Made by a program: the position numbers and the translations under genes
The notes under the pieces: model-generated
Told to the model about the DNA's origin: nothing
Database searches by the model: none
The model's input: only the letters and a program-made list of their open reading frames with translations
In this document: positions 16,208-25,384 of the stretch, piece after piece
Position numbering within the stretch: the first letter of the stretch is position 1
Layout: every line of letters starts with the position of its first letter
Assembly (NCBI RefSeq): GCF_030817215.1
Contig: NZ_JAUSZA010000001.1
Location: 574,501 to 638,500, forward strand
DNA from: Paenibacillus sp. V4I3
GTDB lineage: Bacteria > Bacillota > Bacilli > Paenibacillales > NBRC-103111
Reading direction: 5' to 3'
Length of the DNA stretch: 64,000 nt

Positions 16208-18535
16208 TTATAATTTCAACTGTATGACGAATCTATGTGCACCTGCCTGCGGTATCAAGCGAATGCCGGTATCTCCAGCCGTCCAGCTTGCACCCTCTAC
16301 TGACTCTATTTCATGAATGCCGCGTAAAATCAGTTCCCACTTCTTGTCTGTGCCACTAGCGTTAACAGAGATACTTCGACTGCTGCGCTCTGCGCTCACT
16401 ACTAGCTCCGCCTCTCCCTTCGTGTTGTAAACGGTGGTTGATGCTGCACGTCCGTCCTCAAGTTCAAACACATGAAGGACAACGCCTTCAGCATAATCGT
16501 AATCCGGACGAAGATCATTATTACCGACAGCAATGATGCTGTTCGGTCTAACCATAAGCGGCAAGTTGAAATAGTCGTGCTGCTCGCGCAGCCAGCGGCC
16601 GCCTTCTACGGCCGTCCCGCTCAGGAAGTTCGTCCAGCGTCCTTCCGGTAAGTAGTATTGCGCAGACCCCTGACCATTGAAAATCGGTGCTACGAGCAAT
16701 GATTCACCGAGCATATATTGGCGGTCCAATTGATCACAGGCAGCGTCTTGGTTAAACTCAAGCACCATGGCACGCATCACGGGCAAGCCTGTTTGTACGG
16801 CTTCCACCGAAGCGCTGAACAAGTATGGCATCAGTGTCGATTTCAGCTTCGTGAAATAACGGAGCACATCACACGCTTCTTCATCGAACAACCACGGTAC
16901 CCGATACGATTGGCTTCCATGCAATCTGCTATGTGAAGACAGCAGCCCAAATGCGGTCCAACGCTTGTAGATGTCAGGCGTAGCTGTATTCTCGAAGCCG
17001 CTAATGTCATGGCTCCAGAAGCCAAAGCCAGAGAGGCCTAATGACAAGCCGCCGCGAAGCGTTTCAGCCATAGAGTTGTAACTGGCCGAACAGTCTCCGC
17101 CCCAGTGCACCGGGAATTGCTGGCCGCCGGCAGTCGCCGAACGGGCAAACAGCATGGCTTCGTTCTTGCCTTTCGTCTCCTCTAGTACTTCAAATACGGC
17201 TTTATTATATAAATGCGTATAGTAGTTGTGCATTTTAATAGGATCCGAGCCGTCAAAATAAACAACATCGGTCGGAATACGCTCGCCGAAATCGGTTTTG
17301 AAGCTATCAACACCCATCTCTACCAAAACTTTAAGTTTATCTTTATACCAGCGCACGGCTGCCGGATTAGTAAAGTCTACAAGCCCCATTCCGCCCTGCC
17401 ATCTGTCCCACTGCCATACATCCCCATTTTTCGTTTTGACAAGGTAACCATTCTCCTTGCCTTCATCGAACAAATAGGATTGCTGCGCGATATAGGAGTT
17501 AATCCAGACGCAAATGTTAAGGCCTTTGCTTTTCAGTCGCTGCAGCATGCCCTGCGGATCTGGGAACACATCCTGATCCCACTGGAAATCGCACCACTGA
17601 AACTCCTTCATCCAGAAGCAGTCGAAATGAAAGACATGAAGCGGAATTTCACGATCTAACATGCCATCAATGAAGCTGTTCACTGTAGCTTCGTCGTAGC
17701 TCGTTGTAAACGATGTCGTCAGCCAAAGGCCGAATGACCACGCCGGAGGCAGGGCAGGTTTACCTGTCAGTGTCGTGTAATTTTGCAGAACTTCCTTCAT
17801 CGATGCTCCGCCAATGATATAATATTTTAACGATTCGCCAGGCACGCTGAACTGGACCTTCGACACTTGCTCCGAAGCCACCTCATAGGAAACTCGTTCC
17901 GGATGATCGACGAATACGCCATAGCCTAAATTGGACATATAAAAAGGTATGTTTTTGTAGGCCTGCTCGCTGCAGGTTCCACCATCTTCATTCCATAGGT
18001 CGACGACTTGCCCATTTTTCACAAATGGTGTAAACCGTTCGCCAAGACCATAGATGTATTCACCGACGCCCAAATCGAGCTGTTCTCTCATATATGTGCT
18101 TTGATCCTGCAATTTGATGTGACCCGGGCCTTTGTACCCGCTGCCAGTCAAACGTCTGCCTTCATACATAAAATGGGTGCTCCAGCCTTCATTTTTATGA
18201 ATTTGCACGCTGAGCTTACCACTCGTAAAACTAGCAACTTCCTCGTCATTAACGACCCCAACTTGAACGTCGGCGTTTTCGTTTTTAACAAATTCCGGAC
18301 CCTGGTTCATCTTGCCGTTATGATGAATCAACTCTACACAGATCACATCCGGCATGGGAGACGTATAATTAACGGTTAAGATTGCTGTATTCAATGTATC
18401 TCCGCGCGTAATGATCTTCTTACAGGAAGCAAGAACCGTCAAGGTGTCCGGCTTGGTGCGAACGTTGCGAATTTCTACCGGATAATTGAGCGTTACTCCT
18501 TGTCTGACATGCCAGTACCCATCCGTAAATTTCAT
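16208..18535 (-). CDS. yicI: Alpha-xylosidase, glycoside hydrolase family 31
   Basis: A 775-residue cytosolic glycosidase that would release alpha-linked xylose from xyloglucan fragments such as isoprimeverose. VDSFKTDFGERIPTDV contains the GH31 nucleophile Asp in the exact YicI context, followed by YFDGSDPIKMHNYY; WGGDCSASYNSM holds the acid/base Asp region, and GFGFWSHDISGFE is family-typical. Length matches YicI. The ATG at 18535 lies 8 bases after GGAGG; the GTG at 18550 overlaps that box. No signal peptide. Last gene of the importer-dehydrogenase operon, so it likely acts on the imported oligosaccharide, and xylose then meets XylA encoded nearby. Confidence 0.93.
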   Translation of the reverse strand: MKFTDGYWHVRQGVTLNYPVEIRNVRTKPDTLTVLASCKKIITRGDTLNTAILTVNYTSPMPDVICVELIHHNGKMNQGPEFVKNENADVQVGVVNDEEVASFTSGKLSVQIHKNEGWSTHFMYEGRRLTGSGYKGPGHIKLQDQSTYMREQLDLGVGEYIYGLGERFTPFVKNGQVVDLWNEDGGTCSEQAYKNIPFYMSNLGYGVFVDHPERVSYEVASEQVSKVQFSVPGESLKYYIIGGASMKEVLQNYTTLTGKPALPPAWSFGLWLTTSFTTSYDEATVNSFIDGMLDREIPLHVFHFDCFWMKEFQWCDFQWDQDVFPDPQGMLQRLKSKGLNICVWINSYIAQQSYLFDEGKENGYLVKTKNGDVWQWDRWQGGMGLVDFTNPAAVRWYKDKLKVLVEMGVDSFKTDFGERIPTDVVYFDGSDPIKMHNYYTHLYNKAVFEVLEETKGKNEAMLFARSATAGGQQFPVHWGGDCSASYNSMAETLRGGLSLGLSGFGFWSHDISGFENTATPDIYKRWTAFGLLSSHSRLHGSQSYRVPWLFDEEACDVLRYFTKLKSTLMPYLFSASVEAVQTGLPVMRAMVLEFNQDAACDQLDRQYMLGESLLVAPIFNGQGSAQYYLPEGRWTNFLSGTAVEGGRWLREQHDYFNLPLMVRPNSIIAVGNNDLRPDYDYAEGVVLHVFELEDGRAASTTVYNTKGEAELVVSAERSSRSISVNASGTDKKWELILRGIHEIESVEGASWTAGDTGIRLIPQAGAHRFVIQLKL

Positions 18536-18587
18536 ATCTATTTCCTCCACCTATCGCACTTAATATTTTTTATATGAAACTATGAAT

Positions 18588-19559
18588 TTATGATTGCAAT
18601 TCTGGAATAACATGGACTGGTGAGCCCCCTTTTAGGGCATATACGAGATTCTGGGCAGCAACTTTCGCCATATTCAATCGGGTCACAGGCGTGGCTGAAC
18701 CGAGGTGCGGCAAGGTTACAACATTACTTAGCTTCAACAGTGGATGATTCACATCCACCGGCTCTTGCTCGTATACATCCAGACCCGCACCGTAAATTTG
18801 ATTATTCTGTAACGCTTGAACCAGAGCCCCTTCATTTACGGTTTCACCACGCGAAACATTAATGAAAATGGCGCTTTTCTTCATCAAGGAAAATTGCGGC
18901 TCATCCATTAAATGCCTAGTTTGCGGTGTCAGAGGTGTCATCAGCAGCACGAAATCGGACGTTTGCAGCAGCTCCTCAAATGGACAATACTTAAGTCCCA
19001 GCCGCTGCTCCACATCTGGCTTGCGATTGCGGTTGTAGTACACGACATCCATGTTAAAACCAAGCTTTGCTCGGCGGGCAATCGCTTCGCCAATTCGTCC
19101 CATCCCGATTATGCCTAATCGGGCGTGATGGACATCAACCCCAAATAGTTCCGAATCCTGTCCCTTTTGCCACTTGCCAGCTTTCACGAATTGATCCAGC
19201 TCCGCTACCCTTCTGGCCGTTGACAATAGCAGCGCAAAAGCAAGATCCGCTACAGTTTCATCCAAAACATAAGGTGTATGAGTTCCCACAATGCCGCGTG
19301 CTTTGAGCGCTGTTACATCCAGATTGTTATAGCCGACGGATAAATTACTGATGACCCGAATGTTCACGCCTGCGTTAAGTATGGCCTCAGTTACGGGAGT
19401 GCCTGTGACAAGCAAACCTTCAGCATCGCCCACCTCCTGAGCCAAATGTTCGCTTGTAATCGAGTCTTCCCCTTCCCATTTTCGAATCTCGCAGTGATCC
19501 TCCAAGTAAGTTAGGACTTCTTCGGGCAAGCTTCTTGCGATATAGACACGTGGCTTCAT
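18588..19559 (-). CDS. D-2-hydroxyacid dehydrogenase (glyoxylate/hydroxypyruvate reductase-like)
   Basis: A 323-residue NAD(P)-dependent oxidoreductase. The Rossmann motif GIIGMGRIGEAIARRAKLGF is at about 150-169; catalytic Arg in NVSRGETVNE, Glu in YEQEPVDVNHPLL, and His in LPHLGSAT are all present. It resembles GyaR/GhrB glyoxylate or 2-ketogluconate reductases. Position between the permease and the alpha-xylosidase suggests a role with a sugar acid from the imported substrate, or disposal of a by-product (inference). AGGAGG lies 10-11 bases before the ATG; 34 bases separate it from the permease gene. Confidence 0.88.
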   Translation of the reverse strand: MKPRVYIARSLPEEVLTYLEDHCEIRKWEGEDSITSEHLAQEVGDAEGLLVTGTPVTEAILNAGVNIRVISNLSVGYNNLDVTALKARGIVGTHTPYVLDETVADLAFALLLSTARRVAELDQFVKAGKWQKGQDSELFGVDVHHARLGIIGMGRIGEAIARRAKLGFNMDVVYYNRNRKPDVEQRLGLKYCPFEELLQTSDFVLLMTPLTPQTRHLMDEPQFSLMKKSAIFINVSRGETVNEGALVQALQNNQIYGAGLDVYEQEPVDVNHPLLKLSNVVTLPHLGSATPVTRLNMAKVAAQNLVYALKGGSPVHVIPELQS

Positions 19560-19593
19560 TTAGATATTCCCTCCTATGTGATGGAACAATGCT

Positions 19594-20427
19594 TTAATCC
19601 TTCATAGAACCGGCCGTCATCCCGCCGACTACATATTTTTGCATCGATACGAAAATGATAATAATTGGAAATGCCGCCAATGTAGCGACAGCCATCAGGT
19701 TGTTCCATTCCGTTCCGTACTGCCCGATAAAGCGGTACAAGCCCAAAGTTAGCGGACGCACCGAATTTCCAGTTGTTAATGTCAGTGCAAAAATAAAGTC
19801 GCCCCATCCAAACAAGAAGCAAAAGACGGCAACCGTTAACAAGCCGGGTGTCACCAACGGCAAAATAATTTTGGTAAATGAAGTGAACTTATTGCAGCCA
19901 TCAATCATGGCCGCTTCTTCTAGTCCGCCCGGCAAGCTCAGAAAGAAGGGGCGCAGCGTAATGATCGCAAACGGCAAAGCATGAATTAAATCGGCAAAAA
20001 TAAGTCCGACAAAATTATCAGTCAAGTTCACCTTAGAAAACATCATATACAAAGGCATAGCCATCATAATTCCAGGCAGCATTTGAATGGAAAGCAACAA
20101 AATCATAATGACGGCCTTCCCTTTAATGGAAAGTCGCGCGAGCGCATAGGCTGCAGGTACTGCCAGCAAGAGAGAAAGAAGCATCGTTCCCACTGCGATA
20201 ATGACACTGTTGCCGATATAGCCAATCATATCCTTGTTGTTGATGAAGTTATTGATATATGACTCAAGTGTCGGCTTCACAGGAAGGATATGCGGCGGAT
20301 TGTGATATAACTCTGTAATTGGCGTAACCGAAGTCTTAGCCATCCAGTACACAGGAAATAAGAATACAATCATGATCAATACAGCAATGAAGGTTGCACC
20401 AGATGCTCTCCATCTTGAATAAACCAT
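19594..20427 (-). CDS. Sugar ABC transporter permease, MalG-type
   Basis: A 277-residue inner-membrane permease with six predicted membrane segments and the EAA cytoplasmic loop EEAAMIDGCNKFTSFTKIILPL (about 175-196) that docks the ATPase. The C-terminal QKYVVGGMTAGSMKD is typical of MalG homologues. GAGGAGG precedes the ATG, which overlaps the stop of the preceding permease by one base. No ATPase gene is in the operon; an MsmX-like shared ATPase encoded elsewhere is likely, as is usual in Firmicutes. Confidence 0.93.
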   Translation of the reverse strand: MVYSRWRASGATFIAVLIMIVFLFPVYWMAKTSVTPITELYHNPPHILPVKPTLESYINNFINNKDMIGYIGNSVIIAVGTMLLSLLLAVPAAYALARLSIKGKAVIMILLLSIQMLPGIMMAMPLYMMFSKVNLTDNFVGLIFADLIHALPFAIITLRPFFLSLPGGLEEAAMIDGCNKFTSFTKIILPLVTPGLLTVAVFCFLFGWGDFIFALTLTTGNSVRPLTLGLYRFIGQYGTEWNNLMAVATLAAFPIIIIFVSMQKYVVGGMTAGSMKD

Positions 20428-21329
20428 TAGTGAACCTCCTCTTTGTTCGACATTCTCAAGTACACAATCGCAATCACGATTAACATCAAGAACATGATCA
20501 TCGAGACCGCTGCCCCTTGGCTGAACTCAAACGTCGTAAAGGAAAGCTGGTACGCATAAATCGGCAGCACGGTCGAGGCCGTAACTGGTCCTCCTGCGGT
20601 CATAATGAACACCAGATCAAACACTTTAAATGTATATATAATTCCTAGCATGAAAAGGACAAGAATGGTTGGTCGCAAAAGCGGCAGCGTAATATGCCTA
20701 AACTGTAGAAAACGGTTCGCGCCATCCAGTTTGGCAGCTTCATATAAATGTGTTGGCAAAGTCTGTAGACCTGACAACAGAATAATCATGTTAAATGGAA
20801 TCCCGGTCCAAATATTCGCCACAATCGTCCCAAGCAATGCTGTGTTAGCATCACTAAGCCAGCTGATAGGTTTGCTTATAAGCCCTAACGACTGTAAGAA
20901 ATAATTGATAACGCCATAATCACCGGAAAACATCCATTGAAAGATCGTTCCGGTGATAACAACCGGTAACATCCAGGAAAGCAGCATTAATGAACGAAAC
21001 AAATTACGACCCGGAAATTTCATATTGAAAAATAAGGCCAATCCAAAACCGATTGCAAATTGAAAGAAAATGCTGAGAACGGTGAAAACCACCGAGTTCT
21101 TCATTGAAATATAAAATACAGGATCCTTAAGCGACTTGATGTAATTGCTCAAACCTATAAAATGATGCTCGCCTTTTAAATTGTATACATTGACATCTTG
21201 AAAACTGAGAGTGACGTTATACGCGATTGGAAAAATTACAAATACCGCCATAAAAACAAGAGCAGGCAAAACAAATAAATAGCTGTTCCAAGAGGAAAAC
21301 CATTTGGCGCCTTTAGTTAATTGGGACAT
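20427..21329 (-). CDS. Sugar ABC transporter permease, MalF-type
   Basis: A roughly 300-residue permease starting MSQLTKGAKWFSSWNSYLFV with about six membrane segments and the EAA loop YEAAKLDGANRFLQFRHITLPLL. The ATGs at 21329/21332 follow GGGGGAG at suitable spacing; a longer ORF reaching 21389 would start inside the upstream hairpin and is not used. Partner of the MalG-type permease; together they form the channel for the binding protein at 21399-22688. Confidence 0.93.
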   Translation of the reverse strand: MSQLTKGAKWFSSWNSYLFVLPALVFMAVFVIFPIAYNVTLSFQDVNVYNLKGEHHFIGLSNYIKSLKDPVFYISMKNSVVFTVLSIFFQFAIGFGLALFFNMKFPGRNLFRSLMLLSWMLPVVITGTIFQWMFSGDYGVINYFLQSLGLISKPISWLSDANTALLGTIVANIWTGIPFNMIILLSGLQTLPTHLYEAAKLDGANRFLQFRHITLPLLRPTILVLFMLGIIYTFKVFDLVFIMTAGGPVTASTVLPIYAYQLSFTTFEFSQGAAVSMIMFLMLIVIAIVYLRMSNKEEVH

Positions 21330-21356
21330 CATTTCTCCCCCTAATCTCAAAAGTAA

Positions 21357-21388
21357 AAGGGGATGCGGTGTCTGTTGCATCCCCCTCA
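21357..21388 (-). terminator. Attenuator stem-loop between binding protein and permeases
   Basis: GGGGATGC and GCATCCCC form a perfect 8-bp stem with a 10-base loop, followed on the minus strand by TTTTACTTTT. It probably causes partial termination so that binding protein exceeds permease. Confidence 0.75.
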
Positions 21389-21398
21389 TTTGGTATGA

Positions 21399-22688
21399 CT
21401 ATTGCCCAAGCTGCGGTTTTATTTTTGCGTCAGCATCTTTCACTGCTGCTTCCGGTGTTTTGGCGCCAGTAATGACTTCTTGCATCATAATTTGAATCGC
21501 TTCCGAAATTTTTGGGTAGCTCGGGCCGTAAGCTCTAGCCTTGGCTACTTTCATGGCATCTGCGAATATTTTCAGCTGCTTGTCATTTTGCCAGAATGGA
21601 TCCATCAAGTAATCTTCGCGGCTGGGCAGACGGCCCGCTGCTTTCGCGAACTCCTTCAAACGGTCAGGCTCATTGGCAAATTTGACAATATCAAATGCGA
21701 TATCTTTATGCTTGGAAGCAGCAGTTATCGCCCAGTTTTCTCCACCAAGAATCGTTCCGCCTTGTTTATTGGTCGGAAGCTCTACAACATCCCAATTCAC
21801 TTTACCTTCTTTTCTTAATAACGGGATTTGCCATGGACCATTGATCATCATAGCAACTTTGCCTGTGGAGAATTGCACGACTGTGTCCGATTGCTTCTGG
21901 TTAATGACTTCTTTGGACATGTAACCGTTAGCAACCATATCCTTCAAAAGGGTGGCTGCTTCTATCGTCCCTGCGCTGTTAAAGTTCGGAATGTCGGAAC
22001 CCGATTGATACATGAGCGGAAGGAATTGAAATGTGCCTTCTTCCGTTTTGACAGCAGTCATCGCAAATCCGTATACATCCTGTTTCGTCAGTTTTTTAGC
22101 CGCTTCCTTAAGCTCATCCCATGTTTTTGGAGAATTGACTCCTGCCGCTTTTAACATATCTACATTGTAATAAAGCGCTAGATTATTGCTTCCGACGGGA
22201 ACACCATAGTTTTTGCCTTTATACATCGTTGAGGACCACGGTCCTGAGAAATATTTATCTGCTTGGCCCCATTCTCCGACTTCCTTCGTAATATCAGCAA
22301 GTATGCCCGCTGCTGCGAAGGCTTGGTGATCTGGATTATCGATCCATACAATATCAGGAACCTGATTTCCCGCCGCACCAAGAAGCAGCTTATTTTTAAT
22401 ATCAGCAAAAGAAATAAAAGTACGCTCGATTTTGACATTTGGATGAGCAGCCTCATAATCAGCAATCGTTTTCTTTAATGCGCCTTGCGTAGCCTCGCTG
22501 GTCATGGAATCCCACCATTGAATCGTGACCTTCTCGCCTGAACCCGTCGAACTCGAAGCAGTTGCCCCCGGAGCCGTTGTAGCTGAAGATTTGGACGCAT
22601 CACCGGTTGATGATTTTGGTGCGCATGCAGTCGTCAGGACTAACAGCGTAGACATTGCAAACATGACAGCCTTTACATTTCTAGACAT
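21399..22688 (-). CDS. Sugar-binding lipoprotein of the alpha-xyloside ABC importer
   Basis: A 429-residue SBP family 1 lipoprotein. Signal MSRNVKAVMFAMSTLLVLTT is followed by the lipobox Cys22 and a Ser/Thr/Ala-rich linker. The TIQWWDSMTSEATQGALKKT start and the PDIVWIDNPDHQAFAAAGIL and NGPWQIPLLRKEG segments are typical. AGGGGG precedes the ATG. First gene of the operon with two permeases, a dehydrogenase and a GH31 alpha-xylosidase; a xyloglucan-derived oligosaccharide is the likely ligand by context. A 28-bp palindromic operator sits about 120 bases upstream. Confidence 0.9.
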   Translation of the reverse strand: MSRNVKAVMFAMSTLLVLTTACAPKSSTGDASKSSATTAPGATASSSTGSGEKVTIQWWDSMTSEATQGALKKTIADYEAAHPNVKIERTFISFADIKNKLLLGAAGNQVPDIVWIDNPDHQAFAAAGILADITKEVGEWGQADKYFSGPWSSTMYKGKNYGVPVGSNNLALYYNVDMLKAAGVNSPKTWDELKEAAKKLTKQDVYGFAMTAVKTEEGTFQFLPLMYQSGSDIPNFNSAGTIEAATLLKDMVANGYMSKEVINQKQSDTVVQFSTGKVAMMINGPWQIPLLRKEGKVNWDVVELPTNKQGGTILGGENWAITAASKHKDIAFDIVKFANEPDRLKEFAKAAGRLPSREDYLMDPFWQNDKQLKIFADAMKVAKARAYGPSYPKISEAIQIMMQEVITGAKTPEAAVKDADAKIKPQLGQ

Positions 22689-22807
22689 CGTTTATTCCCC
22701 CTAAAATATAGTTGTAGTTTGCAGAGCTGCAATCGATCTCATACATGCGAAAACGAATGCTGCAATATGCCGAAAATCATGTTGGAGAAACCCCTGAATT
22801 TCCATCA

Positions 22808-22835
22808 ACAAAATGATGTACGTACATCATTTTGT
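22808..22835. promoter_or_regulatory. 28-bp perfect palindrome, probable LacI-type operator
   Basis: ACAAAATGATGTAC at 22808-22821 is followed directly by its exact reverse complement at 22822-22835. Central CG and dyad form fit LacI-family operators. It lies between the regulator gene end (22870) and the binding-protein start (22688). A 7-of-8-per-arm variant lies upstream of the regulator itself at 24014-24035. Confidence 0.8.
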
Positions 22836-22840
22836 CGTAA

Positions 22841-22861
22841 AAAGAAAACGTTATTTTCTTT
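22841..22861. promoter_or_regulatory. Cre-like inverted repeat (possible CcpA site)
   Basis: AAAGAAAA-CGTTA-TTTTCTTT is an 8-bp inverted repeat with the central CG of catabolite-responsive elements, only loosely matching the cre consensus. It lies next to the 28-bp operator in the importer promoter region. Confidence 0.35.
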
Positions 22862-22869
22862 GATACAAA

Positions 22870-23904
22870 TCAAATATAATAACGTGCATTCTCCTTGGTA
22901 GCCAATTCCAGCTTGGTGATGTTCTCTTTTACATTTACTTTGTCGCCGGTGACCAAGTGGTCAAACATCGATTTGACCGTTAAATACCCTTGATTAACCG
23001 GGTCTTGGCAAATCGTTGCGGTAACAACGCCTCTTCTCATATATTGATAAATTTCTTCGGTCATATCATGACCAACCAATGCAATAGGCTTTGATAAATT
23101 CGCATCAGCCAAATGCTTTGCGACCACATGCAGCCTGGCACTGGATACATAAATACCGTCAACCTGATGGAAATAATCGATAAATGAGTCAAGCGAGTCG
23201 TAATCTTCCTGCTGCAGTTTAAGCGGGCCGCGTAATTCGATATGATCGTAATCGGCGACAACCTCGCGAAAACCCGTTATCTTTTGCTGCATTTGAAAGT
23301 TCGTATAAGACATGATCAAACCAACCTTCGTCTTCTGGCCGATGAACTTACACAGCACATCCGCTGCCAGACGACCGGCAATTCGGTAGTCGCACCCTAC
23401 ATAAAACAGCCGTTTACTTAATGGAGAATCGCTGTTAAAGGTGCAAATCGCAAGGCCCTGATCCACTCCGTAATCAATAATATCAGCCATTTCCTGAGGG
23501 TCATTGGGTGATAACGCGATTGCGTCGAACCGTCCGGAATCAATGAGCTGCAGAACCGTTTTCTTTTGCTGCTCCAAATCGTATTTTTCGGAACGGACAA
23601 TGTGCACATGCAGACCATAATCACGAAATTCATCTATAGCGATTTGGACACCCTTTTCTACCTGTTTCCAAAAGTATTCGGGAAGCTCCGGAAAAACAAT
23701 CGCCATGGCATATTCGTTCTTGCGAGACAAAAAGCTGGCTGATTTGTTCGGCGTGTAATTCAACTCTTTAATTTTGTCCATCACCTGTTGATAGGTTTTA
23801 GGTTTGACATTTCCCCTGTTGTTTAACACTCGGTCAAGCGTGGCAACGGAAACACCGATTTGCTTGGCCAATTCTTTGACCGTTAACCGTCTGCTTTGAT
23901 CCAT
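22870..23904 (-). CDS. LacI-family transcriptional regulator of the alpha-xyloside operon
   Basis: A 344-residue repressor. The HTH is VKELAKQIGVSVATLDRVLN (about 9-28), then RGNVKPKTYQQVMDKIKELN. Position 4-5 of the recognition helix reads LDR rather than the common VSR, so an operator different from TGWAANCGNTNWCA sites is expected. Residues 62-340 are a periplasmic-binding-protein-like effector domain. AGAGGT precedes the ATG. The same dyad motif occurs in its own upstream region and before the importer operon, implying autoregulation and local control. Confidence 0.9.
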   Translation of the reverse strand: MDQSRRLTVKELAKQIGVSVATLDRVLNNRGNVKPKTYQQVMDKIKELNYTPNKSASFLSRKNEYAMAIVFPELPEYFWKQVEKGVQIAIDEFRDYGLHVHIVRSEKYDLEQQKKTVLQLIDSGRFDAIALSPNDPQEMADIIDYGVDQGLAICTFNSDSPLSKRLFYVGCDYRIAGRLAADVLCKFIGQKTKVGLIMSYTNFQMQQKITGFREVVADYDHIELRGPLKLQQEDYDSLDSFIDYFHQVDGIYVSSARLHVVAKHLADANLSKPIALVGHDMTEEIYQYMRRGVVTATICQDPVNQGYLTVKSMFDHLVTGDKVNVKENITKLELATKENARYYI

Positions 23905-24013
23905 TTCATTACCTCTGTCTAACGTAATAAATTTGTTTCGTCCCCGTTTACGTCATTATCATACCAAGCCATAAATAGTCTGTCAACGCTTTCATGATGT
24001 TTTATCTTAAATT

Positions 24014-24035
24014 TTTGATTTACGTACATCATTTT
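24014..24035. promoter_or_regulatory. Second copy of the GTACGTAC-centred operator, upstream of the LacI-type gene
   Basis: TGATTTACGTACATCATTTT spans 24016-24035. The right arm is identical to the 28-bp palindrome at 22808-22835 over ACGTACATCATTTT; the left arm differs by one base in the inner 8. It lies about 110-130 bases upstream of the regulator start codon. Confidence 0.65.
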
Positions 24036-24068
24036 ATTCGGATACAGACACAGACTGTTGCTTTTTCC

Positions 24069-24112
24069 TGTGATCTTAATCACATAATCCCCCCATCTCT
24101 GTTAGCTATACT
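24069..24112 (+). promoter_or_regulatory. Crp/Fnr box and -10 of the hmp promoter
   Basis: TGTGATCTTAATCACA at 24069-24084 is a perfect 16-bp dyad of the TGTGA-N6-TCACA type. TATACT at 24107-24112 is a fair -10. With a start near 24119 the box centre falls at about -42, the class II activator position. The Crp/Fnr-family gene at 25385-25918 is the obvious candidate to bind it. Confidence 0.75.
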
Positions 24113-24153
24113 TGGTTCATCAACTAAATCTAATAAAGGTGAGGCGATCCTAT

Positions 24154-25371
24154 ATGCTGAGCGAAAAATCAATCAAAATCATTAAATCCACTGTCCCGGT
24201 ACTGGAAGTCCACGGTATAGCCATCACGAAAAGGTTCTATGAGATGTTATTCACGGCGCATCCTGAGCTGCTGAATATGTTTAACCATGCCAATCAGAAG
24301 CAAGGCAGGCAGCAGACCGCTTTAGCCAATGCGGTATATGCCGCAGCTCTTCATATCGATCGACTGGAAGCTATTCTCCCTGCTGTAAAGCAAATTGCCC
24401 ATAAACATCGCAGTCTTGGGGTGAAAGCTGAACATTATCCGGTCGTAGGCCAAAACTTGCTTGCCGCAATTAAAGATATACTCGGTGACGCGGCAACCGA
24501 CGAAATCCTGCAGGCCTGGGGTGAAGCCTACAATGTTATCGCGGATGCTTTTATCAGTGTTGAGGCTGAGATGTATGATGAGTCTAAGACAAAAGAAGGC
24601 GGTTGGGCCGATTTCAAGCCTTTCCGAATTGAGCGGAAGATCAAAGAGAGTGATGTGATTACATCCTTCTACCTAGTACCTCAGGATAGGGGAGCTCTTG
24701 CGGCATTTGAACCGGGACAGTATATCAGTATTAAAGTCCAGATCCCCGGTGAGGAAAATACCCATATTCGGCAATACAGCCTCTCAGATGCTCCCGGGAA
24801 ACCCTACTATCGAATCTCAGTTAAACGGGAAGATGGCATTTTGGCGAAACAACCTGCAGGCAAGGTTTCGATGTATCTACACGACCAAACTGAAGAAGGC
24901 AGTGAACTTTGGCTATCTGCACCTGCTGGAGATTTCACATTAGATCAAAAAGATACCCGACCTGTCGTGCTAATTAGCGGCGGTGTTGGACTAACTCCGA
25001 TGGTCAGCATGTTGAATACGTTAGCGGAAACGAACCCGAATCGACAGGTGACGTTTATCCATGCCGCTCAAAATGGCCAGCTCCATGCGTTCCGGAAACA
25101 AGTTGAAGATCTTTCCCAGCAGCATCCACAATTAACCGTTTACTGGTGTTATGAGAGACCGACAGAGGTCGATAAAGCGAGCATCTCTTATCATAAAGAA
25201 GGCTATGTGGATCTAGCTTGGCTCCAAAACGTGGTGCCTACCCCTGCTTCAAGCTTCTATTTCTGCGGTCCTATCCCGTTTATGAAAGGAGTGAACGGAT
25301 CGCTCCGTGAATGGGGAATTCCAGCCGAAGATATTCATTATGAGTTTTTCGGACCTTCAGGCAGTTTATAA
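24154..25371 (+). CDS. hmp: Flavohaemoglobin (nitric oxide dioxygenase)
   Basis: A 405-residue cytosolic NO detoxification enzyme: globin domain (about 1-135), FAD domain (about 145-250, with IRQYSLSDAP and GKVSMYLHD) and NAD-binding domain (about 260-400, with VLISGGVGLTPMVSMLNTL and FYFCGPIPFM). Proximal-His region IAHKHRSLGVKAEHYPVVG is intact. The ATG at 24154 has GGTGAGG 9 bases upstream; a TTG-type longer ORF from 24112 has no ribosome-binding site. Likely induced through the upstream Crp/Fnr box. Convergent with the regulator gene, 13 bases apart. Confidence 0.96.
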   Translation: MLSEKSIKIIKSTVPVLEVHGIAITKRFYEMLFTAHPELLNMFNHANQKQGRQQTALANAVYAAALHIDRLEAILPAVKQIAHKHRSLGVKAEHYPVVGQNLLAAIKDILGDAATDEILQAWGEAYNVIADAFISVEAEMYDESKTKEGGWADFKPFRIERKIKESDVITSFYLVPQDRGALAAFEPGQYISIKVQIPGEENTHIRQYSLSDAPGKPYYRISVKREDGILAKQPAGKVSMYLHDQTEEGSELWLSAPAGDFTLDQKDTRPVVLISGGVGLTPMVSMLNTLAETNPNRQVTFIHAAQNGQLHAFRKQVEDLSQQHPQLTVYWCYERPTEVDKASISYHKEGYVDLAWLQNVVPTPASSFYFCGPIPFMKGVNGSLREWGIPAEDIHYEFFGPSGSL

Positions 25372-25384
25372 GCGTGTATGCCAT

